DNA of 9,162 bases from Chloroflexota bacterium (GTDB lineage Bacteria; Chloroflexota; UBA6077): assembly GCA_021786215.1 (NCBI GenBank), contig JAJYNT010000352.1, forward strand, positions 1-9,162, written 5' to 3'. Position 1 is the stretch's first letter, and each line of letters begins with the position of its first letter. Shown one piece after another: positions 1 to 6,401 of the stretch. Under the pieces are notes generated by a model that was not told the origin of the DNA, made no database searches, and saw nothing but the letters and a program-made list of their open reading frames with translations. Made by a program: the position numbers and the translations under genes.

Positions 1-295
1 GGCGGCCGACGGGGTAGAGGCCCTGGACCGGGTTTCGGAGGAACTGCCAAGCCTGGTGCTTCTGGATCTGATGCTCCCCAAGATGGACGGCTACGAGGTT
101 GCACGGCGGCTCAAGGGCGATCCGCGCAGCAGCCATATCCCCATCATCGCCATCACCGCCCTGGCTCGCCCAGCCGACCGAACCCGTGCCCTGGAGGCCG
201 GGTGCAACGACTACGTGGACAAGCCGTTCGATCTTGATGCTCTCGAGGCTAAGGTCCGCTCCGTGGTTTTCCTTGATCCAGGGGGTTCCCGGTGA
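1..295 (+). CDS. Response regulator receiver domain, 5'-truncated by the window edge
   Basis: This is the C-terminal 97 codons of a phosphoacceptor (CheY-like) receiver domain, read in the frame starting at base 2. The phosphorylated Asp lies in LLDLMLPKMDG (codon 65-67). The switch Thr lies in IAITA (codon 155-157), and the conserved Lys in DYVDKPF (codon 221-223). The protein ends about 20 residues after that Lys, exactly where a receiver domain ends, so no DNA-binding output domain follows. It is therefore either a single-domain regulator (DivK/Spo0F-like) or the C-terminal receiver of a hybrid kinase; the missing start prevents a choice. About 30 residues of a normal receiver N-terminus are off the window. 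Its TGA stop (293-295) overlaps the GTG start of the next gene (292-294), so translation is probably coupled. Signalling partner and output are unknown. Confidence 0.93.
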   Translation, partial: AADGVEALDRVSEELPSLVLLDLMLPKMDGYEVARRLKGDPRSSHIPIIAITALARPADRTRALEAGCNDYVDKPFDLDALEAKVRSVVFLDPGGSR

Positions 296-522
296 CCGAG
301 CAGGAGATTCAGCTGGTGGTCGCCCTCGCGGGCTTGGCTGTGGCCATCACCCTGGTGGACTTGCTTCTCTCCATGATGCGGCATCGCCGTCGCGTCGCCG
401 CGGCAAGCCGAGCTCTGCGTGACGGAGCAAGCCTCGCCCAGGAAAACCGATCGGATCCTGCCGCCGAGTCGATGAGCAGACGGTTGGGTGCGATCGAGGC
501 TTCCGAGTCAAAGCCATGGTAG
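292..522 (+). CDS. Small single-helix membrane protein, function unknown
   Basis: A 76-residue protein starting at GTG and overlapping the receiver gene by four bases (GTGA). Residues about 7-27 (IQLVVALAGLAV onward) form one hydrophobic helix, followed directly by a basic RHRRR cluster. By the positive-inside rule this predicts N-out/C-in topology with a polar, Ala/Ser/Glu-rich cytoplasmic tail of about 45 residues. I do not recognise a family. Its tight overlap with both neighbours (four bases upstream, seven bases into the Nudix gene) is the main evidence that it is a real gene rather than a chance frame. There is no strong ribosome-binding site of its own, so coupling to the receiver gene is likely. 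It could be a membrane anchor or sensor for the signalling gene, but that is inference only. Confidence 0.55.
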   Translation: MTEQEIQLVVALAGLAVAITLVDLLLSMMRHRRRVAAASRALRDGASLAQENRSDPAAESMSRRLGAIEASESKPW

Positions 523-893
523 TGAAGCAGGCGGGTGGAGTCGTCCTAGAGGGAGATCAGGTGCTGTTGCGCCGAACCCCCAAGGGCGAGTACCTTTTCC
601 CCAAAGGTCACATAGATCCGGGTGAGACGGAAGAGGCGACGGCCCGTCGGGAGGTGGCTGAGGAAACAGGCGTGGAGGCCGAGATCGTTCTTCCCCTCGG
701 GGAGATCTCCTTCAGCTATCAAGGGGACGAGTACCGGGTCACCATGTTCCTGATGAGGGTTGTCCGCCAACTCCCGGAATGGCGCCAGCATCTGGAAGAG
801 GACACGGTGGTGGTGGATCGGAGCAGCGTCGCCGACCTGCTCAGCTTCGACAGCTACCGCCAGCTCTGGGCCAGGGCACAGGCGGCGATGTAG
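516..893 (+). CDS. Nudix hydrolase
   Basis: A 125-residue single-domain Nudix protein. Enzymes of this superfamily hydrolyse nucleoside diphosphates linked to another group, using divalent metal ions. The Nudix box is complete: G31, E37, then R45-E46, E49-E50 and G52, in the spacing G-x5-E-x7-R-E-x2-E-E-x-G, within GHIDPGETEEA and REVAEETGV. The N-terminal QAGGVVL and LLRRTPKGEYLFPKG segments are the usual first strands leading into the box. The length (about 125-140 residues) is normal. Substrate cannot be read from the sequence; NTP, ADP-ribose and diadenosine polyphosphate hydrolases all look like this at this level. The ATG start lies seven bases inside the upstream small gene, and no strong ribosome-binding site precedes it, so coupled translation is likely. 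It is the last gene of the left operon. Confidence 0.95.
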   Translation: MVVKQAGGVVLEGDQVLLRRTPKGEYLFPKGHIDPGETEEATARREVAEETGVEAEIVLPLGEISFSYQGDEYRVTMFLMRVVRQLPEWRQHLEEDTVVVDRSSVADLLSFDSYRQLWARAQAAM

Positions 894-912
894 GTTGCCC
901 AGGGTCCTGTTC

Positions 913-941
913 TTGCTCATCCCCGAGGGATAATCTATGAT
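913..941 (+). promoter_or_regulatory. Candidate sigma-70-type promoter for murT
   Basis: TTGCTC (913-918) and TATGAT (936-941) are separated by exactly 17 bases. The -10 matches the consensus at 5/6 and the -35 at 3/6. Transcription would start near 948, about 20 bases before the murT ATG. The spacer also contains a short inverted repeat, ATCCC-CGA-GGGAT (919-931), which could be an operator or a weak stop signal for the Nudix transcript. The 74-base Nudix-murT gap is the only sizeable non-coding stretch before murT, which suits a new transcription unit. Confidence 0.5.
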
Positions 942-967
942 CTGTTCAGTCCTTCGGGGAGTTGCTT

Positions 968-2356
968 ATGCGTCCGCGTCTGGCCGCGGCTGTGGTGGCC
1001 GGCCAATTGACTACATTTGTGAGCAGGCGTCTTGGCGTTGGCGGCGGCACCACCGCCCCGGGCCATCTGGTTCGAGCGCTGGATCCAGGCGCCATCGCTA
1101 GCATAGCTACCCGCATACCACAGGGCACGATTGTGGTCACCGGCACAAACGGCAAGACCACCACCTCACGGATGATCTCCACCCTTCTTCGTAAGGCCGG
1201 TTTGCGGGTGCTGCATAACCGATCGGGGGCCAACCTGATCTCCGGCATCGCCTCGACCCTGGTCAATGGGTCCACCATCACCGGGAGACCCAAGGCGGAG
1301 GTGGGGCTCTTCGAGGTGGACGAGGCCGCCTTCCCCATGGCCGTTCAGCAGCTGCGGCCTCGCCTTTGCGTGCTGACCAATCTATTCCGGGACCAGCTGG
1401 ATCGTTACGGCGAGGTGGATTACCTCTCCAGGCTGTGGCGGGAAACGTTGACGTCGCTGCCTGCCTCGTCGATCGCGCTACTGAATGCCGATGATCCCCG
1501 GATCGCGAGCCTGGGCGATGGCCTCTCCTGCCGTGTGCTCTACTATGGCGTCGAGGACCCGTCACTGGGAGGGGCTACCCTGGCTCACGCCTCGGATTCT
1601 CGCTTCTGCACCCATTGCGGTGCGCCCTACGATTACTCCATAGTTTTCTACAGCCACCTGGGGCACTACCGCTGCCCATCCTGCGGGCAGGCGCGGCCAA
1701 GCCCGCAGCTGCGGATTGTGGGAAGCAGACTGCTGAGCACAGATGGGAGCCAGCTTCAACTGGAATCTCCCGCCGGAAGCGTGGAGCTGGAGGTGCGGGT
1801 GCCGGGCGTTTACAACGTCTACAATGCCCTCGCTGCCGCGGGAGTCGGCGTCGCCATGGGTATCGACCTGGACACCGTCCGCTCGGGTCTCGCCGGCTTC
1901 TCGGCGGCCTTCGGCAGGGTGGAGCGGGTGCAGCTTCAGGGGAGGCAGCTCTTCCTGGCGCTGGTCAAGAACCCGGTGGGTTTCAATGAAGTGCTCTCCA
2001 CCATCCTGAGAGACCCCGGCCAGAAGGGGCTGATGATCGTCATCAACGATCTGTTCGCCGATGGGACCGACGTTTCCTGGCTGTGGGACGTGGATTTCGA
2101 GATGCTCGCCGGCCGAGTGCAGTTCGCGATAACCTCGGGTCTGAGGGCAGCGGACATGGCGGTCAGGCTGAAGTACGCGGGTGTCGAGCCCGCGCTGATC
2201 TCGGTGCAGCCCGACAGCTCCACGGCGCTTCAGCAGGCCCTGCTGGTGACCCCCGAGGGTGAAACCCTCTATCTGCTTCCCACCTACACCGCCATGCTGG
2301 AAGTGAGGGGCAAACTCGTGGAGGCTGGCCACCTGCCGCCCTTCTGGGAAGATTGA
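968..2356 (+). CDS. murT: Lipid II isoglutaminyl synthase, Mur ligase-like subunit MurT
   Basis: MurT is the ATP-using synthetase half of the MurT-GatD complex, which amidates the D-Glu alpha-carboxylate of lipid II to D-isoglutamine in the cytoplasm. The 462-residue protein shows the Mur ligase P-loop GTNGKTTT (about residues 59-66), the central-domain FEVDEAAF segment, and a Cys4 zinc ribbon (C214, C217, C236, C239; CTHC...CPSC) typical of MurT. The central domain closes with PGVYNVYNALAAA. The C-terminal DUF1727-type domain carries NDLFADGTDVSWLWDVDFE (about 360-378), which holds the Asp implicated in catalysis in characterised homologues. I chose ATG 968 because GGGGAG (956-961) sits six bases upstream; an in-frame TTG at 962 would abut this site. 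gatD follows 14 bases downstream, as in known murT-gatD operons. Length is normal and no key motif is missing. Confidence 0.96.
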   Translation: MRPRLAAAVVAGQLTTFVSRRLGVGGGTTAPGHLVRALDPGAIASIATRIPQGTIVVTGTNGKTTTSRMISTLLRKAGLRVLHNRSGANLISGIASTLVNGSTITGRPKAEVGLFEVDEAAFPMAVQQLRPRLCVLTNLFRDQLDRYGEVDYLSRLWRETLTSLPASSIALLNADDPRIASLGDGLSCRVLYYGVEDPSLGGATLAHASDSRFCTHCGAPYDYSIVFYSHLGHYRCPSCGQARPSPQLRIVGSRLLSTDGSQLQLESPAGSVELEVRVPGVYNVYNALAAAGVGVAMGIDLDTVRSGLAGFSAAFGRVERVQLQGRQLFLALVKNPVGFNEVLSTILRDPGQKGLMIVINDLFADGTDVSWLWDVDFEMLAGRVQFAITSGLRAADMAVRLKYAGVEPALISVQPDSSTALQQALLVTPEGETLYLLPTYTAMLEVRGKLVEAGHLPPFWED

Positions 2357-2370
2357 TCGGACTCGATGAC

Positions 2371-3132
2371 ATGAAGCTCATTCTCTGCCATCTCTATCCT
2401 GATCTGATGAACATCTATGGGGATCGGGGGAACATCATCTCCCTGGTGCAGCGCGCCCGTTGGCGTGGGATCGATATCGAGGTCGTTCCCGCCGGCCTGG
2501 GAGATAGGCTGGACCCGGACCGCTGCGATCTGCTCTTCTTCGGTGGCGGCCAGGACAAGGAGCAGCTCTTGGTGGCCGGCGACTTTCGCTCCGTGCAGGC
2601 GGCGGCCGTCCATCGGTTCGTGGAGGAGGGCGGTGTGCTGCTCAGCATTTGTGGGGGCTATCAGCTGCTGGGCAAGTACTTCCGTACTCACACGGGAGAA
2701 ACCCTGGAGGGGATCGGCCTCTTCGACGCCTGGACGGTGGCCGGTAACAAGCGTTGCATCGGCAACGTCCTGGTGCAGTGTGACCTGGGGAGCGGCGTTC
2801 GCACCCTGGTAGGCTTCGAGAACCACAGCGGCAAGACCTTTCTGGGATCCGGATGCCAACCTCTGGGTCGCGTTCTCTCGGGCTTTGGCAACAATGGAGA
2901 GGATGGTACCGAGGGCGCCATATACCGAAATGCCTTCGGCTGCTATCTGCACGGCTCGCTCCTGCCCAAGAACCCGTGGTTCACCGACCATCTGCTGCTC
3001 GCGGCGCTGCGTCGCCGCAACGGCTTCCTGGAAGCGCTGGCCCCACTTGACGACACGCTGGAAGACCAGGCCCACGAGGCCGTGGTCGAGAGGGTCCGCA
3101 AGCTGGGCAAGATCGACAGCGGCGTGGTGTGA
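2371..3132 (+). CDS. gatD: Lipid II isoglutaminyl synthase, glutaminase subunit GatD
   Basis: GatD releases ammonia from glutamine and passes it to MurT for amidation of lipid II. The 253-residue protein begins with the family signature HLYPDLMNIYGDRGNI. It has the class I glutamine amidotransferase features: a GGGQDKEQ segment (about 58-65), the nucleophile in LSICGGYQLLG (C94) and the catalytic His in GCYLHGSLLPKNP (H194). C94 has the same number as the nucleophile I recall for the pneumococcal enzyme. Like other GatD proteins it is a compact CobB/CobQ-type amidotransferase domain without a synthetase part. ATG 2371 is preferred because the family starts immediately before the CHLYPDL motif; an in-frame TTG at 2353 would add six residues and overlap the murT stop. 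A poor ribosome-binding site (CGGA, 2358-2361) and the 14-base gap suggest coupling to murT. Confidence 0.96.
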   Translation: MKLILCHLYPDLMNIYGDRGNIISLVQRARWRGIDIEVVPAGLGDRLDPDRCDLLFFGGGQDKEQLLVAGDFRSVQAAAVHRFVEEGGVLLSICGGYQLLGKYFRTHTGETLEGIGLFDAWTVAGNKRCIGNVLVQCDLGSGVRTLVGFENHSGKTFLGSGCQPLGRVLSGFGNNGEDGTEGAIYRNAFGCYLHGSLLPKNPWFTDHLLLAALRRRNGFLEALAPLDDTLEDQAHEAVVERVRKLGKIDSGVV

Positions 3133-3133
3133 A

Positions 3134-3169
3134 TCCTCGGGCACGAGGAAATGGTGCGCGCTCGCGCAC
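3134..3169. terminator. Tandem hairpins between gatD and the MFS gene
   Basis: Two perfect inverted repeats follow the gatD stop by one base. The first is TCCTCG-GGCA-CGAGGA (3134-3149). The second is GTGCGCG-CT-CGCGCAC (3154-3169), which folds as a 6-bp stem with a GCTC loop. Neither is followed by a T-run, so this is not a classical intrinsic terminator. Tandem G/C hairpins without U-tracts are often proposed as terminators or 3'-end stabilisers in high-GC bacteria. They lie ahead of the strong ribosome-binding site of the next gene. Confidence 0.4.
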
Positions 3170-3250
3170 AGCCTGTACCCGCGCATTGTGATATCCTTTC
3201 TCGGCGATTGCTACCTTCTCTTCCATTGCTCCAAAGCGAGCCTCTGCCCA

Positions 3251-3258
3251 AAGGAGGT
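3251..3258 (+). promoter_or_regulatory. Strong ribosome-binding site that fixes the MFS start
   Basis: AAGGAGGT, a near-perfect anti-16S match, lies nine bases before ATG 3268. It decides the start over the in-frame ATG at 3151, which sits beside the hairpins of the intergenic region and has no such site. Confidence 0.85.
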
Positions 3259-3267
3259 ACCCGAACG

Positions 3268-4500
3268 ATGGCATCAACCGCTGCACCAGGGTCTGGGGAC
3301 AGTGCCTCGGCAGCTGCACTCGAACGCTCTCTCGTGCCCGGCATTAGCCGAAACGTCTTCATGCTGGGACTGGTCAGCTTCTTCACTGACGTCAGCAACG
3401 AGATGGTCTATCCGCTGATACCGATCTTCCTTACGTCGGTCCTGGGAGTGCCAGCCTCGGTCGTCGGGTTGGTGGAGGGCGTAGCGGAGGCTACAGCCGG
3501 CCTCCTGCGGGTGTTCTTCGGTTTCTTCTCCGATCGTCTCGGCCAGCGGAAGCCATTCGTGTACGTCGGTTACGGACTCTCCGCCTGCTCCAAGCCGCTG
3601 ATTGCCCTGGCCTACGCGTGGCCCCTGGTGCTCTTCGCCCGCTTTGCCGACCGATTTGGGAAAGGCATCCGCACCCCCGCTCGGGATGCCCTGATCGCCG
3701 AGTCCTGCAGCCAGGAAAGCCGAGGCCGAGCCTTTGGCTTCCACCGCTCCCTGGATACCACGGGGGCCGTGGTCGGTCCGCTTCTTGCCTTTTCGGCCCT
3801 GGGCATCCTGGGGGGTGACCTGAGAAAGGTATTCGTCCTGGCCTTCATCCCGGGCGTGATCTCGCTTTTTCTGATCAAGCAGGCGAGGGAAACTGGGCAC
3901 AAGGGTGCGGTGAAGCAGGTGGTGAGCCGCGCCCGATTTACGCCCGGCAAGGGTTACCTGGTTTTCATTGGGGTGAGCATGCTGTTCGCCCTCGGCAACT
4001 CCAGCGACGCTTTCCTGGTGCTGCGGGCCGGCAAGCTGGGACTGGACACTCAGCAGGTGGTGCTGGCCTACACGCTGTTCAACGTTGTCTACGCCCTCCT
4101 CTCGACCCCGATGGGTATCCTCTCGGATCGATTGGGGCGAAGGGATGTGATCGCCATGGGGATGGCGCTGTTCGCGCTGGTGTACACCGGCTTCGGGCTC
4201 GTGCCCGGCGGCAGCTACGTCTGGGGGCTCTTTGCCCTGTACGGTGGCTACATGGCCATGACGGATGGTGTCGGCAAGGCCCTTATCTCCGACTTCGCTC
4301 CTGCCGATTCCCGCGCGACCGCCCTCGGTTTCTACTATAGCGCTCTCGGCGGAATGGCTCTTCTTGCCAGCCTTCTGGCCGGACAGCTGTGGGATAGGGT
4401 CGGGTCCTCGGCCCCCTTCCTGCTTGGAGGGGCCACGGCCGCCCTCGCTGCCGTTCTGCTGACACTCCTCATGCCTCGGGTAAGCCATGTCCAACGCTGA
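3268..4500 (+). CDS. Major facilitator superfamily permease, substrate unknown
   Basis: A 410-residue inner-membrane secondary transporter with about 12 hydrophobic segments. The first helix holds FFTDVSNEMVYPL, with acidic D41 and E45. The MFS motif A appears twice: GFFSDRLGQRK (about 85-95) and GILSDRLGRRD in the second half, as expected for the duplicated 6+6 fold. RFGKGIRTPARDALIAES (about 129-146) and RGRAFGFHRSLDTTGAVVGP are hallmarks of an MFS subgroup widespread in bacteria and usually annotated without a substrate. The polar N-terminus (Ala/Ser/Gly-rich, about 25 residues) precedes the first helix. The last 14 bases overlap the start of murJ, so the two are probably translated together. 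A role in envelope precursor or drug transport would fit the neighbours, but nothing in the protein shows it. Confidence 0.93.
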   Translation: MASTAAPGSGDSASAAALERSLVPGISRNVFMLGLVSFFTDVSNEMVYPLIPIFLTSVLGVPASVVGLVEGVAEATAGLLRVFFGFFSDRLGQRKPFVYVGYGLSACSKPLIALAYAWPLVLFARFADRFGKGIRTPARDALIAESCSQESRGRAFGFHRSLDTTGAVVGPLLAFSALGILGGDLRKVFVLAFIPGVISLFLIKQARETGHKGAVKQVVSRARFTPGKGYLVFIGVSMLFALGNSSDAFLVLRAGKLGLDTQQVVLAYTLFNVVYALLSTPMGILSDRLGRRDVIAMGMALFALVYTGFGLVPGGSYVWGLFALYGGYMAMTDGVGKALISDFAPADSRATALGFYYSALGGMALLASLLAGQLWDRVGSSAPFLLGGATAALAAVLLTLLMPRVSHVQR

Positions 4501-6091
4501 GACCGCCCGCGGAAGTCGCAGCCTGGCGGTCGGGGCTGCCATACTGATGGCCGGGTACGTTGGGAGTCGGGTCCTCGGGCTGGTGCGCACCATGGTCATC
4601 AGCAATCAGTTCGGCGCCACTCGCGACTACGAGGCCTACCTGGCGGCCATCCGGATCTCCGATACCATGTACCAGGTCCTGGCCGGTGGGGCGGTGGCTT
4701 CCGCCTTTATTCCGGTTTTCGCCGCCTATCTGGCCCGAAACGACATGGATCGGGCGTGGAGACTCTCCAGTTCCCTGATCACCATCGCCGCGGTGATCAT
4801 GACCCCTATATCATTGCTGCTCATGGTTTTTGCCCCCCAGGTGATGGCCCTGTTTACCCCGGGGTGGGATCCTGAGAGCCAACAGTTGGCGGCTAATCTT
4901 GCCAGGATCCTCCTTTTCTCCCCGGTGATATTCGCCGTCAGCACCTTCGTTTCCAGCGTTCTGAACTCGTTCAATCGCTTCTTCCTGGCCTCGCTGGCAC
5001 CCATGATCTACAACATCTCCATCATCCTGGGAGCCATCCTGCTGGGGAGTCGGATGGGTGTCTACGGGCTCGCCATCGGCGCAGCGGTGGGGGCTCTGAT
5101 GCACCTGCTGATCCAAGTCCCCGGCCTGGTGAGAGAGAGGATGCAGTTCCGCCCGGTCCTCGATTTCGCTCACGAGGGGGTCCGAGAGGTGGGCCGGTTG
5201 ATGATCCCCAGGACCCTGGGGCTCGGGGTGGTGCAGATCAACTACCTCGTTAATGTGGTGTTGGCGTCCCAGCTACCATCCGGCAGCCTCGCCTTTCTCG
5301 ACTACGCCTGGATGCTTACCATGCTGCCGTTGGGTGTCTTCGCGATGGCCATCTCCACCGCGGTGTTTCCCACCCTTGCCGAGCAGAGCGCCCTGTCCGA
5401 GTTGGAGGCGCTGCAGCGCACCGTCGTCTCCGCTCTCAGACTGATCCTCTATTTGACCATTCCCGCCAGCGTCGGGCTGATCGTGTTGGGCGAGCCGATC
5501 GTGGCGCTACTGCTGCAGCACGGCGATTTCACTCCGGCCGCGACCAGCGCCACTGCCTACGCCCTCTCCTTCTACGCCCTCGGCCTCGCCGGCTGGGCCA
5601 CTACCGAGATAGTGGACAGGGCTTTCTACGCCCTCCACGATACCCGGACGCCCGTGACCGTGGCCTTCGCCGCCTTCCTGGTGAACGTCGTACTCAGCCT
5701 CGTGCTTATGCGCCACCTTTCCTTCGGCGGACTTGCCCTGGCCAATGCCGTCGGCGGGCTTATGGAGGGAGGCACCCTGGTCGTGCTGCTGGGGCGCCGA
5801 ATGGAGGGAGTCAATCTCTCCCGTTTGGCCTTCCCGGTGGGGGTGTTCGCCTTTTGGGCGGCAGCCCAGGGGATCGTGGCCGCTGCCGTCGCGGACTACC
5901 TGCGGGCCGTCCTGGACCTGGCTACCCTCTACGGTCGTTTCCTGCAGGTGCTTCTAGCGATTGGAGCTGGCGCCCTGGTCTACACCGGCCTCTCCTACGC
6001 CATGAAGTCCGAGGAGCTGATGACGATGCTGGCCACCCTGCGGCGGAGAACGCGCAGGGCGGAGACAGACAAACGGCCTACAAGTGGGTGA
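4487..6091 (+). CDS. murJ: Lipid II flippase MurJ (MviN family)
   Basis: MurJ flips lipid II from the inner to the outer leaflet of the cytoplasmic membrane. The 534-residue protein has about 14 hydrophobic segments and the family's N-terminal pattern GSRVLGLVR...FGA, followed by LAGGAVASAFIPVF and later LPLGVFAMAISTAVFPTLAEQ. Arg28 and Arg34 match the E. coli cavity arginines R18 and R24. By my hand alignment the positions of R52 and R270 hold Tyr62 and Met276 instead (see findings). The C-terminus is a basic tail (LRRRTRRAETDKR). The gene starts inside the MFS gene (14-base overlap) and closes a block that begins with murT-gatD, so lipid II amidation and export are encoded together. It converges on a minus-strand gene 14 bases downstream with no terminator between them. 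Other MATE/MOP-superfamily exporters are possible but fit less well. Confidence 0.95.
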   Translation: MSNAETARGSRSLAVGAAILMAGYVGSRVLGLVRTMVISNQFGATRDYEAYLAAIRISDTMYQVLAGGAVASAFIPVFAAYLARNDMDRAWRLSSSLITIAAVIMTPISLLLMVFAPQVMALFTPGWDPESQQLAANLARILLFSPVIFAVSTFVSSVLNSFNRFFLASLAPMIYNISIILGAILLGSRMGVYGLAIGAAVGALMHLLIQVPGLVRERMQFRPVLDFAHEGVREVGRLMIPRTLGLGVVQINYLVNVVLASQLPSGSLAFLDYAWMLTMLPLGVFAMAISTAVFPTLAEQSALSELEALQRTVVSALRLILYLTIPASVGLIVLGEPIVALLLQHGDFTPAATSATAYALSFYALGLAGWATTEIVDRAFYALHDTRTPVTVAFAAFLVNVVLSLVLMRHLSFGGLALANAVGGLMEGGTLVVLLGRRMEGVNLSRLAFPVGVFAFWAAAQGIVAAAVADYLRAVLDLATLYGRFLQVLLAIGAGALVYTGLSYAMKSEELMTMLATLRRRTRRAETDKRPTSG

Positions 6092-6105
6092 GGCCGGCGC
6101 TTCTG

Positions 6106-6324
6106 CTACGACACTCGGCGGCGGAAGGGGAACCACCTCAATAGGCGGTGCACGAGGACTATGATGGCGAAGGAGAGCAGGATCGTGGGCAGGTACTCGG
6201 TGGGGTTTCTGCCTTCATGCAGGGCCAGGATCGCCGCCACCAGGTTGAGTGGCCCAACAAACCAGGACCCGCCATAGAGGACTGCCACCACGAAAGTGTT
6301 CGTCTTCTTCATCTTGGAGACCAT
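6106..6324 (-). CDS. Small two-helix membrane protein downstream of the Nramp-like gene
   Basis: A protein of 72 residues from ATG 6324 (68 from ATG 6312, 78 from ATG 6342). It has a short basic N-terminus (KMKK), a hydrophobic helix at about TFVVAVLYGGSWFVGPLNLVAAI, a polar turn EGRNPTEY, a second helix LPTILLSFAIIVLVHRLL and a basic C-terminal end (FRRR). Both ends are thus predicted to be cytoplasmic. I do not recognise a family. It lies on the same strand as the Nramp-like transporter, 77 bases downstream, so it may be co-transcribed and could be an accessory subunit. ATG 6342 lies in the loop of a 13-bp hairpin and is unlikely. The G-rich arm of that hairpin sits immediately before ATG 6324 and may act as its ribosome-binding site. 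Hydrophobic pattern and position, rather than homology, support the call. Confidence 0.5.
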   Translation of the reverse strand: MVSKMKKTNTFVVAVLYGGSWFVGPLNLVAAILALHEGRNPTEYLPTILLSFAIIVLVHRLLRWFPFRRRVS

Positions 6325-6327
6325 CCT

Positions 6328-6360
6328 CTCCCCCTCCCCCATAGTACGGGGGAGGGGGAG
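6328..6360. repeat. Perfect 13-bp G/C inverted repeat with 7-base loop
   Basis: CTCCCCCTCCCCC (6328-6340), loop ATAGTAC (6341-6347), GGGGGAGGGGGAG (6348-6360). The arms are exact reverse complements and 11 of 13 pairs are G-C. It lies between the Nramp-like stop and the small downstream gene. On the minus strand its second arm (6340-6328) runs into AGG-ATG, so folding would hide the only Shine-Dalgarno-like sequence of that gene. On the plus strand it could stop murJ read-through; the following CGTGTTGTTGG is only mildly T-rich. Palindromes of C5TC5/G5AG5 type also occur as dispersed repeats in some genomes, so it may be one copy of a repeat family. Confidence 0.75.
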
Positions 6361-6380
6361 CGTGTTGTTGGACTGCAGCT

Positions 6381-6398
6381 ATCTGGACATCTCCAGAT
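6381..6398. terminator. Hairpin immediately after the Nramp-like stop codon
   Basis: ATCTGGA-CATC-TCCAGAT is a perfect 7-bp stem with a tetraloop (GATG on the minus strand). It begins three bases after the minus-strand stop codon (6402-6404). No U-run follows on the minus strand, so it more likely protects the 3' end or acts as a partial terminator together with the larger hairpin at 6328-6360. Confidence 0.4.
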
Positions 6399-6401
6399 GG
6401 C

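Noticed and set aside
2284..3186. 300-codon minus-strand frame opposite gatD
   Set aside because: Opposite a confidently identified gatD with catalytic Cys and His. The antisense translation shows no recognisable domain.
3186..3214. TTGTGA-17-TGCTAC as a promoter for the MFS gene
   Set aside because: Both boxes match the consensus poorly, so I cannot tell it from chance.
3151..3267. Possible 39-residue N-terminal extension of the MFS protein from ATG 3151
   Set aside because: The extension covers the hairpins and non-coding gap, lacks a ribosome-binding site and is not MFS-like. AAGGAGGT before ATG 3268 is decisive.
3274..4605. 443-codon open frame on the minus strand opposite the MFS gene
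   Set aside because: Shadow frame in GC-rich DNA. Its translation is rich in His, Gln, Glu and Gly without domains, while the plus strand encodes a clear MFS protein.
6325..6342. ATG 6342 as start of the two-helix protein
   Set aside because: It falls in the loop of the 13-bp hairpin, would translate the stem into MGEGER, and has no upstream ribosome-binding site.
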